Below are positions 45,243 to 53,915 of a stretch of DNA of 64,000 bases, one piece after another. Source of the stretch: Cetobacterium somerae. GTDB taxonomy: Bacteria > Fusobacteriota > Fusobacteriia > Fusobacteriales > Fusobacteriaceae. Both the position numbers and the translations under genes were made by a program. The notes under the pieces were generated by a model that was not told the origin of the DNA, searched no databases, and was given only the letters and a program-made list of their open reading frames with translations. Location of the stretch: assembly GCF_022430525.1 (NCBI RefSeq), contig NZ_CP092519.1:1552454-1616453 (forward strand). The letters are read 5' to 3'. Each line of letters starts with the position of its first letter. Within the stretch, counting starts at the first letter, position 1.

Positions 45243-46233
45243 AGATTATTCCAACGATATTTTAAGGACTATTTTTGCTATTACTATTGGACTTTTAATA
45301 AGTAAATATACAAATCTTTCTTTTAATTTTCAAATCCCTGTGGTAGCATTTGGAGTTGTTACTAGTATGACTTATTTTTCTTTAAAAATATTTTTAAAAA
45401 ATTATTTATGGACTGGTATTTTTGCCACTATTGGTCTTTCTGTTTCAGAGATATTTCGAGATAAATTTCTTTTATTTTCATTAGCAACTTTTATTTTTTT
45501 CTTTACTTGCTTTTTTTTGTCTAGTAGATATCAAAATGCTGTTAGAAGTGGTATTTTAGGCTACTCTTTTACAACTATATATTCAACCTATAGTGATAAG
45601 ATTGTAGAAAATATGGTTACAGATATCTTTACTGTTACCTTTATAGGTGGTATGATAGGATGCTTACTTTTATATATTTTTCCTAAGAAAAAAGAAGAGT
45701 ATAAAATATCTGCAATCACTTCTAATGAAAATATCCATCCTAGTTTTTTAACTGCATTAAAAATAACTATTATCGTTTTTACTATTTGGATTTTATATAT
45801 GATTTTTGATATTCGTGATACCTTTTTTGCATATGCAACTCTAGCAGGTATATATACAAATCTAAATTTAGATAAAATTCATAAATTATCTTTCTTAAAT
45901 ATTTTTATTCATGTTCTGGGGTGTACTATAGCCATTATTTTTTCTTTTTTAATTAATGGTATTGGAAATAATCCTATTATTTTTTCTTTAGGAATTATGT
46001 TATTTTTTTATCCGTTAATTTATTTAGGTTATTATGGTGATACCCCTTATAAAAGAGGTTTTTATTTCGGAGTTGTCAGAGCCACTATATTGCCAATTTG
46101 TTTATATCTATCTCCTTATGGTGATATTGTAACTAAAGCTTCTTCAAGGGCTATTCAAATAACTATTATGCTTTTATTTTCAATGCTTTTAACTAGACTT
46201 ATATTATTTATAGAAGGAGATTCAAATGAATAA
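45232..46233 (+). CDS. DUF2955/FUSC-type inner membrane exporter component
   Basis: A 333-residue protein with about ten hydrophobic segments in two halves of five. The pattern, with ILGYSFTTIYSTYSDKI and TFFAYATLAGIYTNLNLDK, resembles DUF2955 and FUSC (aromatic acid exporter) proteins, which pair with HlyD-type adaptors in place of an MFS or ABC pump. It overlaps the adaptor gene at the 5' end and the MarR gene at the 3' end (46226-46233), so the three are translationally coupled. Substrate unknown. Confidence 0.75.
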   Translation: MCIKDYSNDILRTIFAITIGLLISKYTNLSFNFQIPVVAFGVVTSMTYFSLKIFLKNYLWTGIFATIGLSVSEIFRDKFLLFSLATFIFFFTCFFLSSRYQNAVRSGILGYSFTTIYSTYSDKIVENMVTDIFTVTFIGGMIGCLLLYIFPKKKEEYKISAITSNENIHPSFLTALKITIIVFTIWILYMIFDIRDTFFAYATLAGIYTNLNLDKIHKLSFLNIFIHVLGCTIAIIFSFLINGIGNNPIIFSLGIMLFFYPLIYLGYYGDTPYKRGFYFGVVRATILPICLYLSPYGDIVTKASSRAIQITIMLLFSMLLTRLILFIEGDSNE

Positions 46234-46648
46234 AATTAAAATACCTGTTTTAATCTCAAGAATAAGTAAACTTCAAAGAAAAATTCTTAACGAAAAATTA
46301 AAAGATTTTAATTTAGAAGCTTCACAAGGTATAATTCTTTTTAAAATTAAAGAATTAGGAGAAAGTACTCCTAAAGAACTTATTGAAATGGGAATTATCG
46401 AAAAACCTGCTATTAGCAAAACTTTAGCGAAACTAGAAAAACTTGGATATATCGAAAAAATTCCCTCATTAAAAGATGCTCGAAGTTTCTCTGTTCGTTT
46501 AGCCAAAAACGGTGAAATGATTGAAAGCTGTGTTAACGACTTTATTGAAGATTTAAATAATAAATTTAAAATGATTTTAAATAATAACAGTTTAAAAGAA
46601 TTAGAAACTTTACTTGTTTTTCTTGAAAATGAATCAATAAAAAAATAG
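46226..46648 (+). CDS. MarR family transcriptional regulator
   Basis: A 140-residue winged-helix regulator: LISRISKLQRKILNEKLKDFNLEASQGIILFKI, the helix-turn-helix STPKELIEMGIIEKPAISKTLAKLEKLGYIEK, and a wing with DARSFSVRLAKNGE. Members bind palindromes as dimers and are released by small ligands, often phenolic compounds. It is the last gene of the exporter operon, and the 38-bp palindrome over the operon promoter is its likely operator. Ends at a bidirectional terminator. Confidence 0.93.
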   Translation: MNKIKIPVLISRISKLQRKILNEKLKDFNLEASQGIILFKIKELGESTPKELIEMGIIEKPAISKTLAKLEKLGYIEKIPSLKDARSFSVRLAKNGEMIESCVNDFIEDLNNKFKMILNNNSLKELETLLVFLENESIKK

Positions 46649-46673
46649 CTGAAGTAACTTCAGCTATTTTTAT
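46639..46673. terminator. Bidirectional terminator between marR and upp
   Basis: AAAAAATAGCTGAAG and CTTCAGCTATTTTT pair around TAA, flanked by A and T tracts, between convergent genes. Confidence 0.93.
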
Positions 46674-47297
46674 TTATTTTGTTCCAAATATTCTATCTCC
46701 ACAATCTCCTAAACCAGGATAAATATATCCATTTGAATCTAATCCTTGGTCTATTTTAGCAGTATAAATTGCTACATCTGGATGTGTTTGTAAAACTTTT
46801 GCAATTCCTTCTGGAGCTGCTACTAAACACATAAATACTATATTTTTTACTCCAGCATTTTTCAAGTAATCTATAGCATAAATTGCTGATCCACCTGTTG
46901 CTAACATTGGATCTACTAATATAACTTGTTTATTTTGAACATCTACAGGAAGTTTACAGTAGTAATATACTGGTTGTAGAGTTTCTTCATCTCTATAAAC
47001 TCCTATATGTCCTATTTTTGCTGTTGGAATTAAAGATACTATTCCATCTACCATTCCTAATCCAGCTCTTAAAATAGGTACAACTGCAATGTTTGTTCCT
47101 AATGTATGTCCAGTTGTTTTCATTAGAGGAGTCTCAACCTCAATTTCATCTAAAACTAAATTTTTTGTTACTTCATAAGTCATCAGCTTAGATATCTCAT
47201 TTAAATTTTCTCTGAATGATTTTGTATCCGTATTTTTATTTCTTAATAATGTTAATTTATGTTGTATTAGCGGATGATTTATTTCTATTACAGCCAT
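46674..47297 (-). CDS. upp: Uracil phosphoribosyltransferase
   Basis: A 207-residue enzyme that makes UMP from uracil and PRPP. It opens [21 protein letters not shown], has [19 protein letters not shown], the PRPP loop [11 protein letters not shown] with [19 protein letters not shown], and the uracil-binding [17 protein letters not shown] at the C-terminus. All are standard Upp motifs. It starts 26 bases after the rpmE terminator, so transcription must come from read-through or an unseen promoter. Confidence 0.98.
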   Translation of the reverse strand: MAVIEINHPLIQHKLTLLRNKNTDTKSFRENLNEISKLMTYEVTKNLVLDEIEVETPLMKTTGHTLGTNIAVVPILRAGLGMVDGIVSLIPTAKIGHIGVYRDEETLQPVYYYCKLPVDVQNKQVILVDPMLATGGSAIYAIDYLKNAGVKNIVFMCLVAAPEGIAKVLQTHPDVAIYTAKIDQGLDSNGYIYPGLGDCGDRIFGTK

Positions 47298-47322
47298 TTT
47301 AACCTCCCTAGTTATATTTCTT

Positions 47323-47352
47323 TAAAAAAAAACAGGACATAGTCCCGTTTTC
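47323..47352 (-). terminator. Terminator after rpmE
   Basis: On the minus strand AACGGGAC and GTCCTGTT pair (with one G-U) around TAT, followed by nine T. It lies just after the rpmE stop codon and before upp. Confidence 0.85.
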
Positions 47353-47574
47353 TTATTTTTTTAATCCAAATCTCTTATTGAATTGCTCTACTCTTCCAGC
47401 TGCGTCTATGAACTTAGCTTTTCCAGTATAGAATGGGTGACAGTTTGAACAAACAGCTATTTTAAGCTCGTCTCCCTTTGCTAAAGTTGATCTTGTTTCA
47501 AATTTGTTTCCACATGTACAATCAACAGTTATTACTTTGTACTCTGGATGAATTCCTTTTCTCATTAATTTCAC
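47353..47574 (-). CDS. rpmE: 50S ribosomal protein L31, zinc-ribbon type
   Basis: A 73-residue L31 with the zinc-binding cysteines C19, C21, C42 and C45 (DCTCGNKF and [12 protein letters not shown]), so it is the zinc-containing paralogue. The C-terminal [10 protein letters not shown] is standard. It has its own near-consensus promoter and a terminator, so it is a monocistronic transcript. Confidence 0.98.
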   Translation of the reverse strand: MKLMRKGIHPEYKVITVDCTCGNKFETRSTLAKGDELKIAVCSNCHPFYTGKAKFIDAAGRVEQFNKRFGLKK

Positions 47575-47604
47575 CTTCCTAAAATCTTTCTATTTATCGT
47601 AAAG

Positions 47605-47633
47605 ATTTTATCATAATTTTTTAACTTTTGCAA
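47605..47633 (-). promoter_or_regulatory. Promoter of rpmE, inside an inverted repeat
   Basis: On the minus strand TTGCAA (47628-47633) and TAAAAT (47605-47610, with a TGA extension) are 17 bases apart. The -10 box forms the left arm of an inverted repeat, TAAAATCTTT and AAAGATTTTA, whose right arm ends at the ribosome binding site. Confidence 0.75.
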
Positions 47634-47704
47634 CATTTTTTTGCTAATGATCCGAAGTTTTTTTGGTATTTTCTTCTCTTTCCTTTTTATTTTTTTTAAT
47701 TTTA

Positions 47705-47713
47705 TGATAAAAT
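47705..47713 (+). promoter_or_regulatory. Extended -10 promoter of the RNase H gene
   Basis: TGATAAAAT on the plus strand lies 25 bases before the start codon; the -35 region is T-rich and weak. Confidence 0.5.
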
Positions 47714-47738
47714 AGTATAAAACTTTAGAAGGAGAATT

Positions 47739-48359
47739 ATGGCTACAAAATATTATGCTTTTATTATAGACAATGAAAATTACTCAAAAATTGTAACTTC
47801 TTGGCCTGAATGTCAAAGTGCTACTAAAGGAAAAAATGCTCGTTATAAATCATTTAAAACAGAGCTTGAAGCTAAAGAATGGTTAAAAAATGGTGGACTA
47901 TATGAAGATAAAAAATTAAAAATTCAAGAGGCTAAAAATAAATTAGAAGATGGTATCTATTTTGATGCTGGAACTGGACGAGGTATTGGTGTCGAAGTGA
48001 GAGTTACTAACCGTTTAGGAATCTCTTTACTTGATAATATTCTTCCTGAAAAAATGATAAACGAGTTTGGAAACTATCTCGCTCCTCAAGGCAGTACAAA
48101 TAACTATGGGGAATTAATCGGTATTTTTTTAGCTATTGATATTGCTTTAAGAGAAAGAAATTTTAAAATTTTTGGAGATAGTAAATTAATTATTGATTAT
48201 TGGTCTAAAGGGCATTATAATAAATCGTCACTAAATGAAAAAACTATAAATCTTATTATGAAAACCGCTGAAAAAAGAGTACAGTTTGAAAGTCTAGGTG
48301 GAACTATTCAGCATGTTTCTGGGGATATCAATCCTGCAGATTTAGGTTTTCATAAATAA
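47739..48359 (+). CDS. rnhA: Ribonuclease H with N-terminal viroplasmin-like domain
   Basis: A 206-residue protein. Residues 1-55 are the caulimovirus viroplasmin/hybrid-binding domain (KYYAFIIDNENYSKIVTSWPECQSATKGKNARYKSF), which binds RNA-DNA hybrids. Residues 65-206 are an RNase H type 1 domain with the four acidic residues visible: D in YFDAGTG, E in NNYGELIGI, D in FGDSKLI and D in NPADLG. It removes RNA primers and R-loops. It is 14 bases before the YwaF-like gene on the same strand. Confidence 0.93.
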   Translation: MATKYYAFIIDNENYSKIVTSWPECQSATKGKNARYKSFKTELEAKEWLKNGGLYEDKKLKIQEAKNKLEDGIYFDAGTGRGIGVEVRVTNRLGISLLDNILPEKMINEFGNYLAPQGSTNNYGELIGIFLAIDIALRERNFKIFGDSKLIIDYWSKGHYNKSSLNEKTINLIMKTAEKRVQFESLGGTIQHVSGDINPADLGFHK

Positions 48360-48373
48360 ATTAGGAGGAGTAC

Positions 48374-49057
48374 ATGGAGTTCGAACTATTTGATAAATTA
48401 CATCTTTTTTATCTTTTGGGATATTCTTTGGTTTTTCTGTTTCTTTATTTTGGAGTTGCATACAATCCACAGCCTAAAAAAATTATGAGGATTATATCTT
48501 TTGTCATTTTATTAATTAAATGTGGTGAACTTTTTATTAGATATAAATTAATTGGTGAAGCTTGGTATCAATTACTTCCACTACACCTTTGCAATATAAC
48601 TCTTATATTTGCAGTATTTGGATCTATATTTAGATTTCCACCTTTTTTATATGCAACATTCTTTTGGTCTATTGGAGCAATTTTTGCTTTATTAACACCT
48701 GAAGTGAGAGAAACATTTCCTCATTTCTTCAATATAAGCTTTTTTTCAACACATTTTTATATAATTTTTGTTGCAATCGTAGAGTATAAAGTTTTTAAAT
48801 TAAGACCATCTCTAGAATCTTGGACAGCTTCATTTCTTGGTTTAAATATTATTGCAACTGGTGTTTACTTTGTCAATACAGTTCTTGGAACAAATTATCT
48901 TTATATTAATAGAAAACCAACTTTCTCATCTCCTCTTAATTATTTTGGAGAATGGCCATATTATATAATAGTTGTTGAGTTTGCTTATATTACTTTGACC
49001 TTACTATTATTGTTTTTATTCAAAAAAAAAGATTATAAAATAAAAGTAAACAGGTAG
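48374..49057 (+). CDS. YwaF/TIGR02206 family membrane protein
   Basis: A 227-residue protein with seven hydrophobic segments. The run ISFVILLIKCGELFIRYKLIGEAWYQLLPLHLCNITLIFA and the LNYFGEWPYYIIVVE C-terminal segment resemble the TIGR02206 group typified by Bacillus YwaF, whose function is unknown. It lies 14 bases after the RNase H gene behind AGGAGG and ends at a bidirectional terminator. No enzymatic motif can be named. Confidence 0.72.
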   Translation: MEFELFDKLHLFYLLGYSLVFLFLYFGVAYNPQPKKIMRIISFVILLIKCGELFIRYKLIGEAWYQLLPLHLCNITLIFAVFGSIFRFPPFLYATFFWSIGAIFALLTPEVRETFPHFFNISFFSTHFYIIFVAIVEYKVFKLRPSLESWTASFLGLNIIATGVYFVNTVLGTNYLYINRKPTFSSPLNYFGEWPYYIIVVEFAYITLTLLLLFLFKKKDYKIKVNR

Positions 49058-49078
49058 AGTAATCTACCTGTTTTTTAC
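49047..49078. terminator. Bidirectional terminator between the YwaF-like and YigZ-like genes
   Basis: AAACAGGTAGA and TCTACCTGTTT pair around a short GTAA loop with A and T tracts on the flanks, between convergent genes. Confidence 0.92.
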
Positions 49079-49650
49079 ATAATTACTAATATATCCTTAA
49101 TATCTTTTAACTTTTCTAAGGTTTCATTTGAAACTTTTACTCTATATGTTACACGTTCATTAAAATCTTTATTTAATAACTCTTCATTACCACTTACAAG
49201 TAACGCTTCTACTTCATTTATTTTCTCATAAGAAAAATCTAATAAACACTCAACTCTTTCTATAAACTCTACAATCTCTCCCTCTAAAACTGCTAACTTT
49301 GCAGTTTTAGCATAATTTCTTACTAAACCACCAGCTCCTAATTTTATGCCACCAAAATATCTTGTCGCTACTACTACTACATTATTTACTTCCATATAAG
49401 TCAGTATTTCACCCATAGGTTTTCCAGCAGTTCCACTAGGCTCTCCATCATCATCAGCCTTAAAATACTCTTGTCCATTATCAATAACTCTATAAACAGT
49501 ACAATTATGAGTAGCATCTGGATGCATCTCTCTAATCATACTTATAAAATCTTCAGCCTCTTCTTTTGTTGAAATTGGTTTAGCATAACCTATAAATTTT
49601 GATTTTCTTTCTTCAAACTCTATCCTTACAGCTTTTTTTATACTTTTCAT
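49075..49650 (-). CDS. YigZ/IMPACT family protein
   Basis: A 191-residue protein. The N-terminal UPF0029 domain has KSKFIGYAKPISTKEEAEDFISMIREMHPDATHNCTVYRV and the signature DDGEPSGTAGKPMGEILTYMEVNNVVVVATRYFGGIKLGAGGLVRNYAK. The C-terminal DUF1949 part (YEKINEVEALLVSGNEELLNKDF) follows. Eukaryotic IMPACT regulates Gcn2; the bacterial role is unclear, with links to translation stress. It is 4 bases after the M50 protease on the same strand. Confidence 0.95.
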   Translation of the reverse strand: MKSIKKAVRIEFEERKSKFIGYAKPISTKEEAEDFISMIREMHPDATHNCTVYRVIDNGQEYFKADDDGEPSGTAGKPMGEILTYMEVNNVVVVATRYFGGIKLGAGGLVRNYAKTAKLAVLEGEIVEFIERVECLLDFSYEKINEVEALLVSGNEELLNKDFNERVTYRVKVSNETLEKLKDIKDILVIM

Positions 49651-49654
49651 TTAA

Positions 49655-50254
49655 CTAACTCCTAATTATCAAATCTATAAATCTCACTAAAATATTGTAT
49701 ATAGGAGACATCATTTTACTTAATATTCCAAAATAACTTAATACTATTATAAATAAAATTCCATATGTATCTAAAGTAAATACCTTTATTCTATTTTCAT
49801 CATTTAAAAATGATGCTATAACTCTTGATCCATCTAATGGTGGAATTGGTAGAAGATTAAATGTTCCTAAAGCCATATTTATTATTATAAAATAAATTGA
49901 TATATCATTAAAAGGTACTACTCCATATTTTATTAAAATAGCTCCTAGTATCATTAATAAATAATTTGTTAAAACACCTGCTATTGAAACTAAAAATTCT
50001 CCAACTCTTCCATTTCTAAAAGCAAAATAATTTACTGGTACTGGTTTTGCCCATCCTATTATAAAATTTGAACCACTTAACAACATAAAAATTGGTACTA
50101 ACGCTCCTATTGGATCTAAATGCTTTAATGGATTTAAAGATAGTCTTCCTGAATATTTAGCTGTTTTATCTCCACAAAATAAAGCCATATATCCATGAGC
50201 TAATTCGTGTAATACCAAAGAAAATAGTAAAATTATAACCTTTAAAACAATCAT
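49655..50254 (-). CDS. Site-2 protease, M50 family, short form
   Basis: About 200 residues with several membrane helices. The zinc motif HELAHGYMALF (HExxH) sits in the first helix, and the second metal ligand motif NLLPIPPLDGSRVIASF (with LDG) near the C-terminus. SIAGVLTNYLLMILGAILI and SLNPLKHLDPIGALVPIFM lie between them. It belongs to the short YwhC/rseP-like group without PDZ domains; substrate unknown. The ATG at 50254 behind GAGGTGATAAGA is chosen over an upstream start at 50284. Confidence 0.88.
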   Translation of the reverse strand: MIVLKVIILLFSLVLHELAHGYMALFCGDKTAKYSGRLSLNPLKHLDPIGALVPIFMLLSGSNFIIGWAKPVPVNYFAFRNGRVGEFLVSIAGVLTNYLLMILGAILIKYGVVPFNDISIYFIIINMALGTFNLLPIPPLDGSRVIASFLNDENRIKVFTLDTYGILFIIVLSYFGILSKMMSPIYNILVRFIDLIIRS

Positions 50255-50286
50255 TCTTATCACCTCGTATAAATAGCTTAACACAA

Positions 50287-51408
50287 CTATAATTCTAATG
50301 TCAAATATGGAATTTCACTTAGTAATTCAATACTCTTTATTAAAATTATATAAGTATAATTTACTAATGAAATTGTTAAAAATTCTAAATAAAAATTTGA
50401 TAAAAATATTGTCATAAAACTTATCATTATAAAAACTGATGCTATTGGAATTATAATTAAATTACTAAAAACTGAAAATAAAGGAATCGTATTAAAAAAT
50501 ATATAAAAAATTGGTGTCATACAAAATTGAATTGTTAATGTCATTAATAATGTATTTAATATCTTATTAAAGTATTTACTTCTGTATTTTTTTATTTTAG
50601 GAATTTTTTCATAAATAAAAATTATAGAAAATACTGCTATATATGACATCCAAAAAGATATGGAGTAAATCCATGTTGGAAAAATTAAAAGTGAACAACA
50701 AAAAGCTAGCATAAAACTTTTTTTACTATTTACCTTTTCATATAAAATATTTCCTAATAAATAAATTGATCCCATTATGTATGCTCTAAATATTGATGGA
50801 GATTTTCCAATGGAAATAACATATAATGTTAAAATGATAAAAACTAAAATATATCTATTTCTTTTTTGAATATTTAATTTCAAAAATAACAATGACATTC
50901 CTGTAATAATTATTCCAATATGTAATCCAGATATTACCAATAAATGAGCTGTTCCTGTGTATCTAAACTTTTCTTTTACATCTTCATCTAATAAATATCC
51001 CTCTCCTAGAACTGTTGCTCTCAAAAAATGTTCTAAACCAAAGGAATAATTTGCACTTATTTTCTTTATTTTTTTTATAAAAAAAGTTCTCAATATATTC
51101 TCTTTATTATTTACCTCTTCTGCCTCTATATTATATTGAACTCCCCATTTTGAAAACTTTATTTTCTTTACTTCTCCTAAAATAATTTTTTCTCCATCTT
51201 CTACTTTGTTTACTGTAAAATACATATTTTTTACTGGATATTTTCCATTTATATTTTCAACTTTTCCTTTTCCTGCATCTACTCTACCAGTTAATTCAAT
51301 GATATCTCCTATCTCAATTTTCTCTTTAAATGTTGTCCAATGCAACCTAAAAAAGAAAATTGAGGCAAAAATTATAATTAATGCCCCAATTTCTATTTTT
51401 TTCAACAC
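50287..51408 (-). CDS. ComEC/Rec2-type membrane channel, short form
   Basis: A 373-residue membrane protein with the ComEC competence domain: a soluble N-terminal beta-rich part (about residues 30-105), then GTAHLLVISGLHIGIIITGMSLLF, the family hallmark, and a bundle of about eight helices. It lacks the C-terminal metallo-beta-lactamase domain that full-length ComEC of about 700 residues carries, and no separate fragment for it is seen. DNA uptake is the known role of the full protein; whether the short form works is unclear. It precedes the M50 gene by 32 bases. Confidence 0.85.
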   Translation of the reverse strand: MLKKIEIGALIIIFASIFFFRLHWTTFKEKIEIGDIIELTGRVDAGKGKVENINGKYPVKNMYFTVNKVEDGEKIILGEVKKIKFSKWGVQYNIEAEEVNNKENILRTFFIKKIKKISANYSFGLEHFLRATVLGEGYLLDEDVKEKFRYTGTAHLLVISGLHIGIIITGMSLLFLKLNIQKRNRYILVFIILTLYVISIGKSPSIFRAYIMGSIYLLGNILYEKVNSKKSFMLAFCCSLLIFPTWIYSISFWMSYIAVFSIIFIYEKIPKIKKYRSKYFNKILNTLLMTLTIQFCMTPIFYIFFNTIPLFSVFSNLIIIPIASVFIMISFMTIFLSNFYLEFLTISLVNYTYIILIKSIELLSEIPYLTLEL

Positions 51409-51413
51409 TCCTC

Positions 51414-52706
51414 CTATTCATTATATTTAAAATAAAATACATATGAGATTACAAAAGATACTGCTGAAAATATTGCCGATGAGTATATACCAAACTTCGT
51501 TACCTCTCCACTTCCTCTTAAAACAAGCATCAATGGTAATACAACTATTGATACTAAAAATGCCATTTTTAAGAAAAATCCTTGAATTCCAAAGCAAACT
51601 CCTTCGATTCTATTATTTATTCTTTTACTTATTTTTTCACTTATATCACTCATCATTGCTGGTGGGAATATAAATGCTGCTCCTGATATTGGTATTCCTA
51701 AAAGTCCAAATATTAAAAATCCATATTTTACAGGTATTACTTTTCCTAATAATGATAAAGCTATTGTTAATATTATTAGTCCAACTAAAGATCCTAACAT
51801 AATTTTTCTATATCCAAATTTTCTAGATAATTTATTTACTGGATAAAAAAATAAAGCTGATGCTCCAAATAATAAAGCTGATGCTATCGTTATTGTCTCT
51901 TTTCCATATCCCATTATATCCTCTACATAATAGTTCATCATGGCTCTTAAAGAATTAAATCCTACAAAGAAAAATAGTAATCCTAATAAATAATTCCTAA
52001 AATCTTTATCTTTTACTACTTCTTTTAAAATTTCTTTAATATTCCCGACATGTTCAACAGGTCTTGAGTATTTTTTTTCTGGAACTAAAAAAACAGTTAC
52101 ATACAGTCCTAAAACACATAAAATACTTAATGAAATAACCATTCCTCTAATCCCAACTAATGTATCTCCTTTACCAAAATACTTAATTAGAACCCCTGGT
52201 AAAATCATTGCAACAGCACTATATAATAATCTAAAAACTGATTGCCACGTTGATAGATTCAATCTCTCTTCTGAATTTTCTCCAATTTCTGGTATTAAAG
52301 CATTATACGGAGCTCCTACAATTGTATAAAATGTAAAAAATAAAGATCCTATAAGTGCTAAATAGATAAATGTCCCTTTTTCACTTATCATTGGTGGATA
52401 GAAAAAGGCTACTGTTGTTATAGCCAAAGGAATGGCTCCCACAGCAATAAATGGTATTCTTCTCCCCCATCTACTATTAAATTTATCTGATAAATATCCT
52501 ACTACTGGATCTGAAATCATATCTACTACTCTTGAAATAGCTAATGCCAATGATATTAAAACAGGTGTTAAAAATGGTTTAAGACCTGAGTTTTCTGGTG
52601 GAAGATAAAAATATAAGATCCATTGTGCAAATATTTGATCCACAATGGCATAACTTACTCCTACTCCATAAAATATCTGTGTTGTTAAAGGTATTCTTCG
52701 CTTCAA
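51414..52706 (-). CDS. GPH family sugar/cation symporter
   Basis: A 430-residue transporter with twelve hydrophobic segments. The melibiose-carrier family signature is plain: SRVVDMISDPVVGYLSDKFNSRWGRRIPFIAVGAIPLAI, with the paired aspartates used for cation coupling. The sugar substrate cannot be told, and no adjacent glycosidase or kinase points to one. It overlaps the upstream cca gene by 4 bases (ATGA), and ends 5 bases before comEC. Confidence 0.88.
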   Translation of the reverse strand: MKRRIPLTTQIFYGVGVSYAIVDQIFAQWILYFYLPPENSGLKPFLTPVLISLALAISRVVDMISDPVVGYLSDKFNSRWGRRIPFIAVGAIPLAITTVAFFYPPMISEKGTFIYLALIGSLFFTFYTIVGAPYNALIPEIGENSEERLNLSTWQSVFRLLYSAVAMILPGVLIKYFGKGDTLVGIRGMVISLSILCVLGLYVTVFLVPEKKYSRPVEHVGNIKEILKEVVKDKDFRNYLLGLLFFFVGFNSLRAMMNYYVEDIMGYGKETITIASALLFGASALFFYPVNKLSRKFGYRKIMLGSLVGLIILTIALSLLGKVIPVKYGFLIFGLLGIPISGAAFIFPPAMMSDISEKISKRINNRIEGVCFGIQGFFLKMAFLVSIVVLPLMLVLRGSGEVTKFGIYSSAIFSAVSFVISYVFYFKYNE

Positions 52707-53908
52707 ATTTTTTCCTCCTCTATCAATTTTAGTAAATAATTTTTCTGGTTTAATTCAGGATTTTTCAATACTATATCTAAAGATTTTTCCAATAACTCTT
52801 TAATTTTTTTTCCATCTTTTATTTCTAAATCTAATATATCTTTTCCCGAAATTGCTAACGCCTTCATAAAAATAGGTTCATTATTTATTAGAATTTCATT
52901 GAATTTCTCTTTTATTAAAGATATATTATCTCTCAAATTTTCTATTTTTAATATATTTTTGAAATCTTCTAACCCTATAGTCATAATCATCTTTTTTATT
53001 TCATATTTACTACTAATATTTTTTATTTTTTCTAAATTTTCAATTATATTTAAAATTGATTTTTTACTTTTATTATCCAATTTTAAATAATTTAACTCAT
53101 CTTTACTTTTATTAAAAATAACTACTAATTTTAGTACTAAAGATTCTTCCAATAAAAATAAGCTATCTATTTTATCTAAATCTTCTAATACCTCATTTAA
53201 TTTTATATTTTTATGTGTCTTTGGAAATAACTCTTCAAAAACTCCTAATTCATATAAAGATTTAAAAGAATTACTTGAATTTTCTCCTTTTAGCATCTTA
53301 AAAAACTCATCTTGAACTCTTTCAATAGAAACTCTTTTTATCTCATTTTTACACTCTTTTATCTCTTGTTTTGTTTTCTCTAATATCAATAATTTTTTTT
53401 CCCCTGCTATTCTTATACCTCTTAATATTCTTAACGGGTCCTCTTCTATTCTTTTTTTTCCATTTCCAACAAATCTTAAAACTCTATTTTTTATATCATC
53501 TATTTCTACTTGTGATAAATAAATCAGATTACTTCCATTATAAGCTATAGCATTAACCGTAAAATCTCTTCTCTTTAAATCCTCATAGATATCATTAATA
53601 AATTCTACTTCGGCTATATTTCTAAAAGATGTAAATGTTACATCTTTTCTTAACTTTGCAATTTCGTAACTTTTCCCATTATAAACGATTTGAATTATTC
53701 CAAAAGCTTTTCCAATCTCTTTTGGTGAATAATCTTTAAAAATATCTTTTAACTTTGAATAATCTATATCTGTACAAAAATCACAATCTTTAGGAGTTAA
53801 ACCTAATAGATAATCTCTTATATAACCTCCTACAATATATCCCTTACCATGAGTATTTAAAATATTTAAAATTTCTTTTATATCTTTTGTTAATTTTATT
53901 CTATCCAT
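52703..53908 (-). CDS. cca: CCA tRNA nucleotidyltransferase, class II
   Basis: A 401-residue polymerase beta-like enzyme that adds or repairs the CCA end of tRNA. GKGYIVGGYIRDYLLGLTPKDCDFCTD gives the G-rich loop and the catalytic DxD. The FRRDFTVNAIAYNG-like RRDFTVNAIAYNG motif, the DDIKNRVLRFVGNGKKRIEEDPLRILRGIRI motif (base selection) and a helical C-terminal half follow. A split activity (A- or CC-adding only) cannot be excluded by eye. It overlaps the sugar symporter gene by 4 bases. Confidence 0.92.
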   Translation of the reverse strand: MDRIKLTKDIKEILNILNTHGKGYIVGGYIRDYLLGLTPKDCDFCTDIDYSKLKDIFKDYSPKEIGKAFGIIQIVYNGKSYEIAKLRKDVTFTSFRNIAEVEFINDIYEDLKRRDFTVNAIAYNGSNLIYLSQVEIDDIKNRVLRFVGNGKKRIEEDPLRILRGIRIAGEKKLLILEKTKQEIKECKNEIKRVSIERVQDEFFKMLKGENSSNSFKSLYELGVFEELFPKTHKNIKLNEVLEDLDKIDSLFLLEESLVLKLVVIFNKSKDELNYLKLDNKSKKSILNIIENLEKIKNISSKYEIKKMIMTIGLEDFKNILKIENLRDNISLIKEKFNEILINNEPIFMKALAISGKDILDLEIKDGKKIKELLEKSLDIVLKNPELNQKNYLLKLIEEEKI

Positions 53909-53915
53909 AGTACCT

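Noticed and set aside
40475..46648. Polysaccharide and exporter genes as a defence or mobile island
   Set aside because: No integrase, transposase, tRNA or direct repeats flank the region, and base composition matches the rest of the window.
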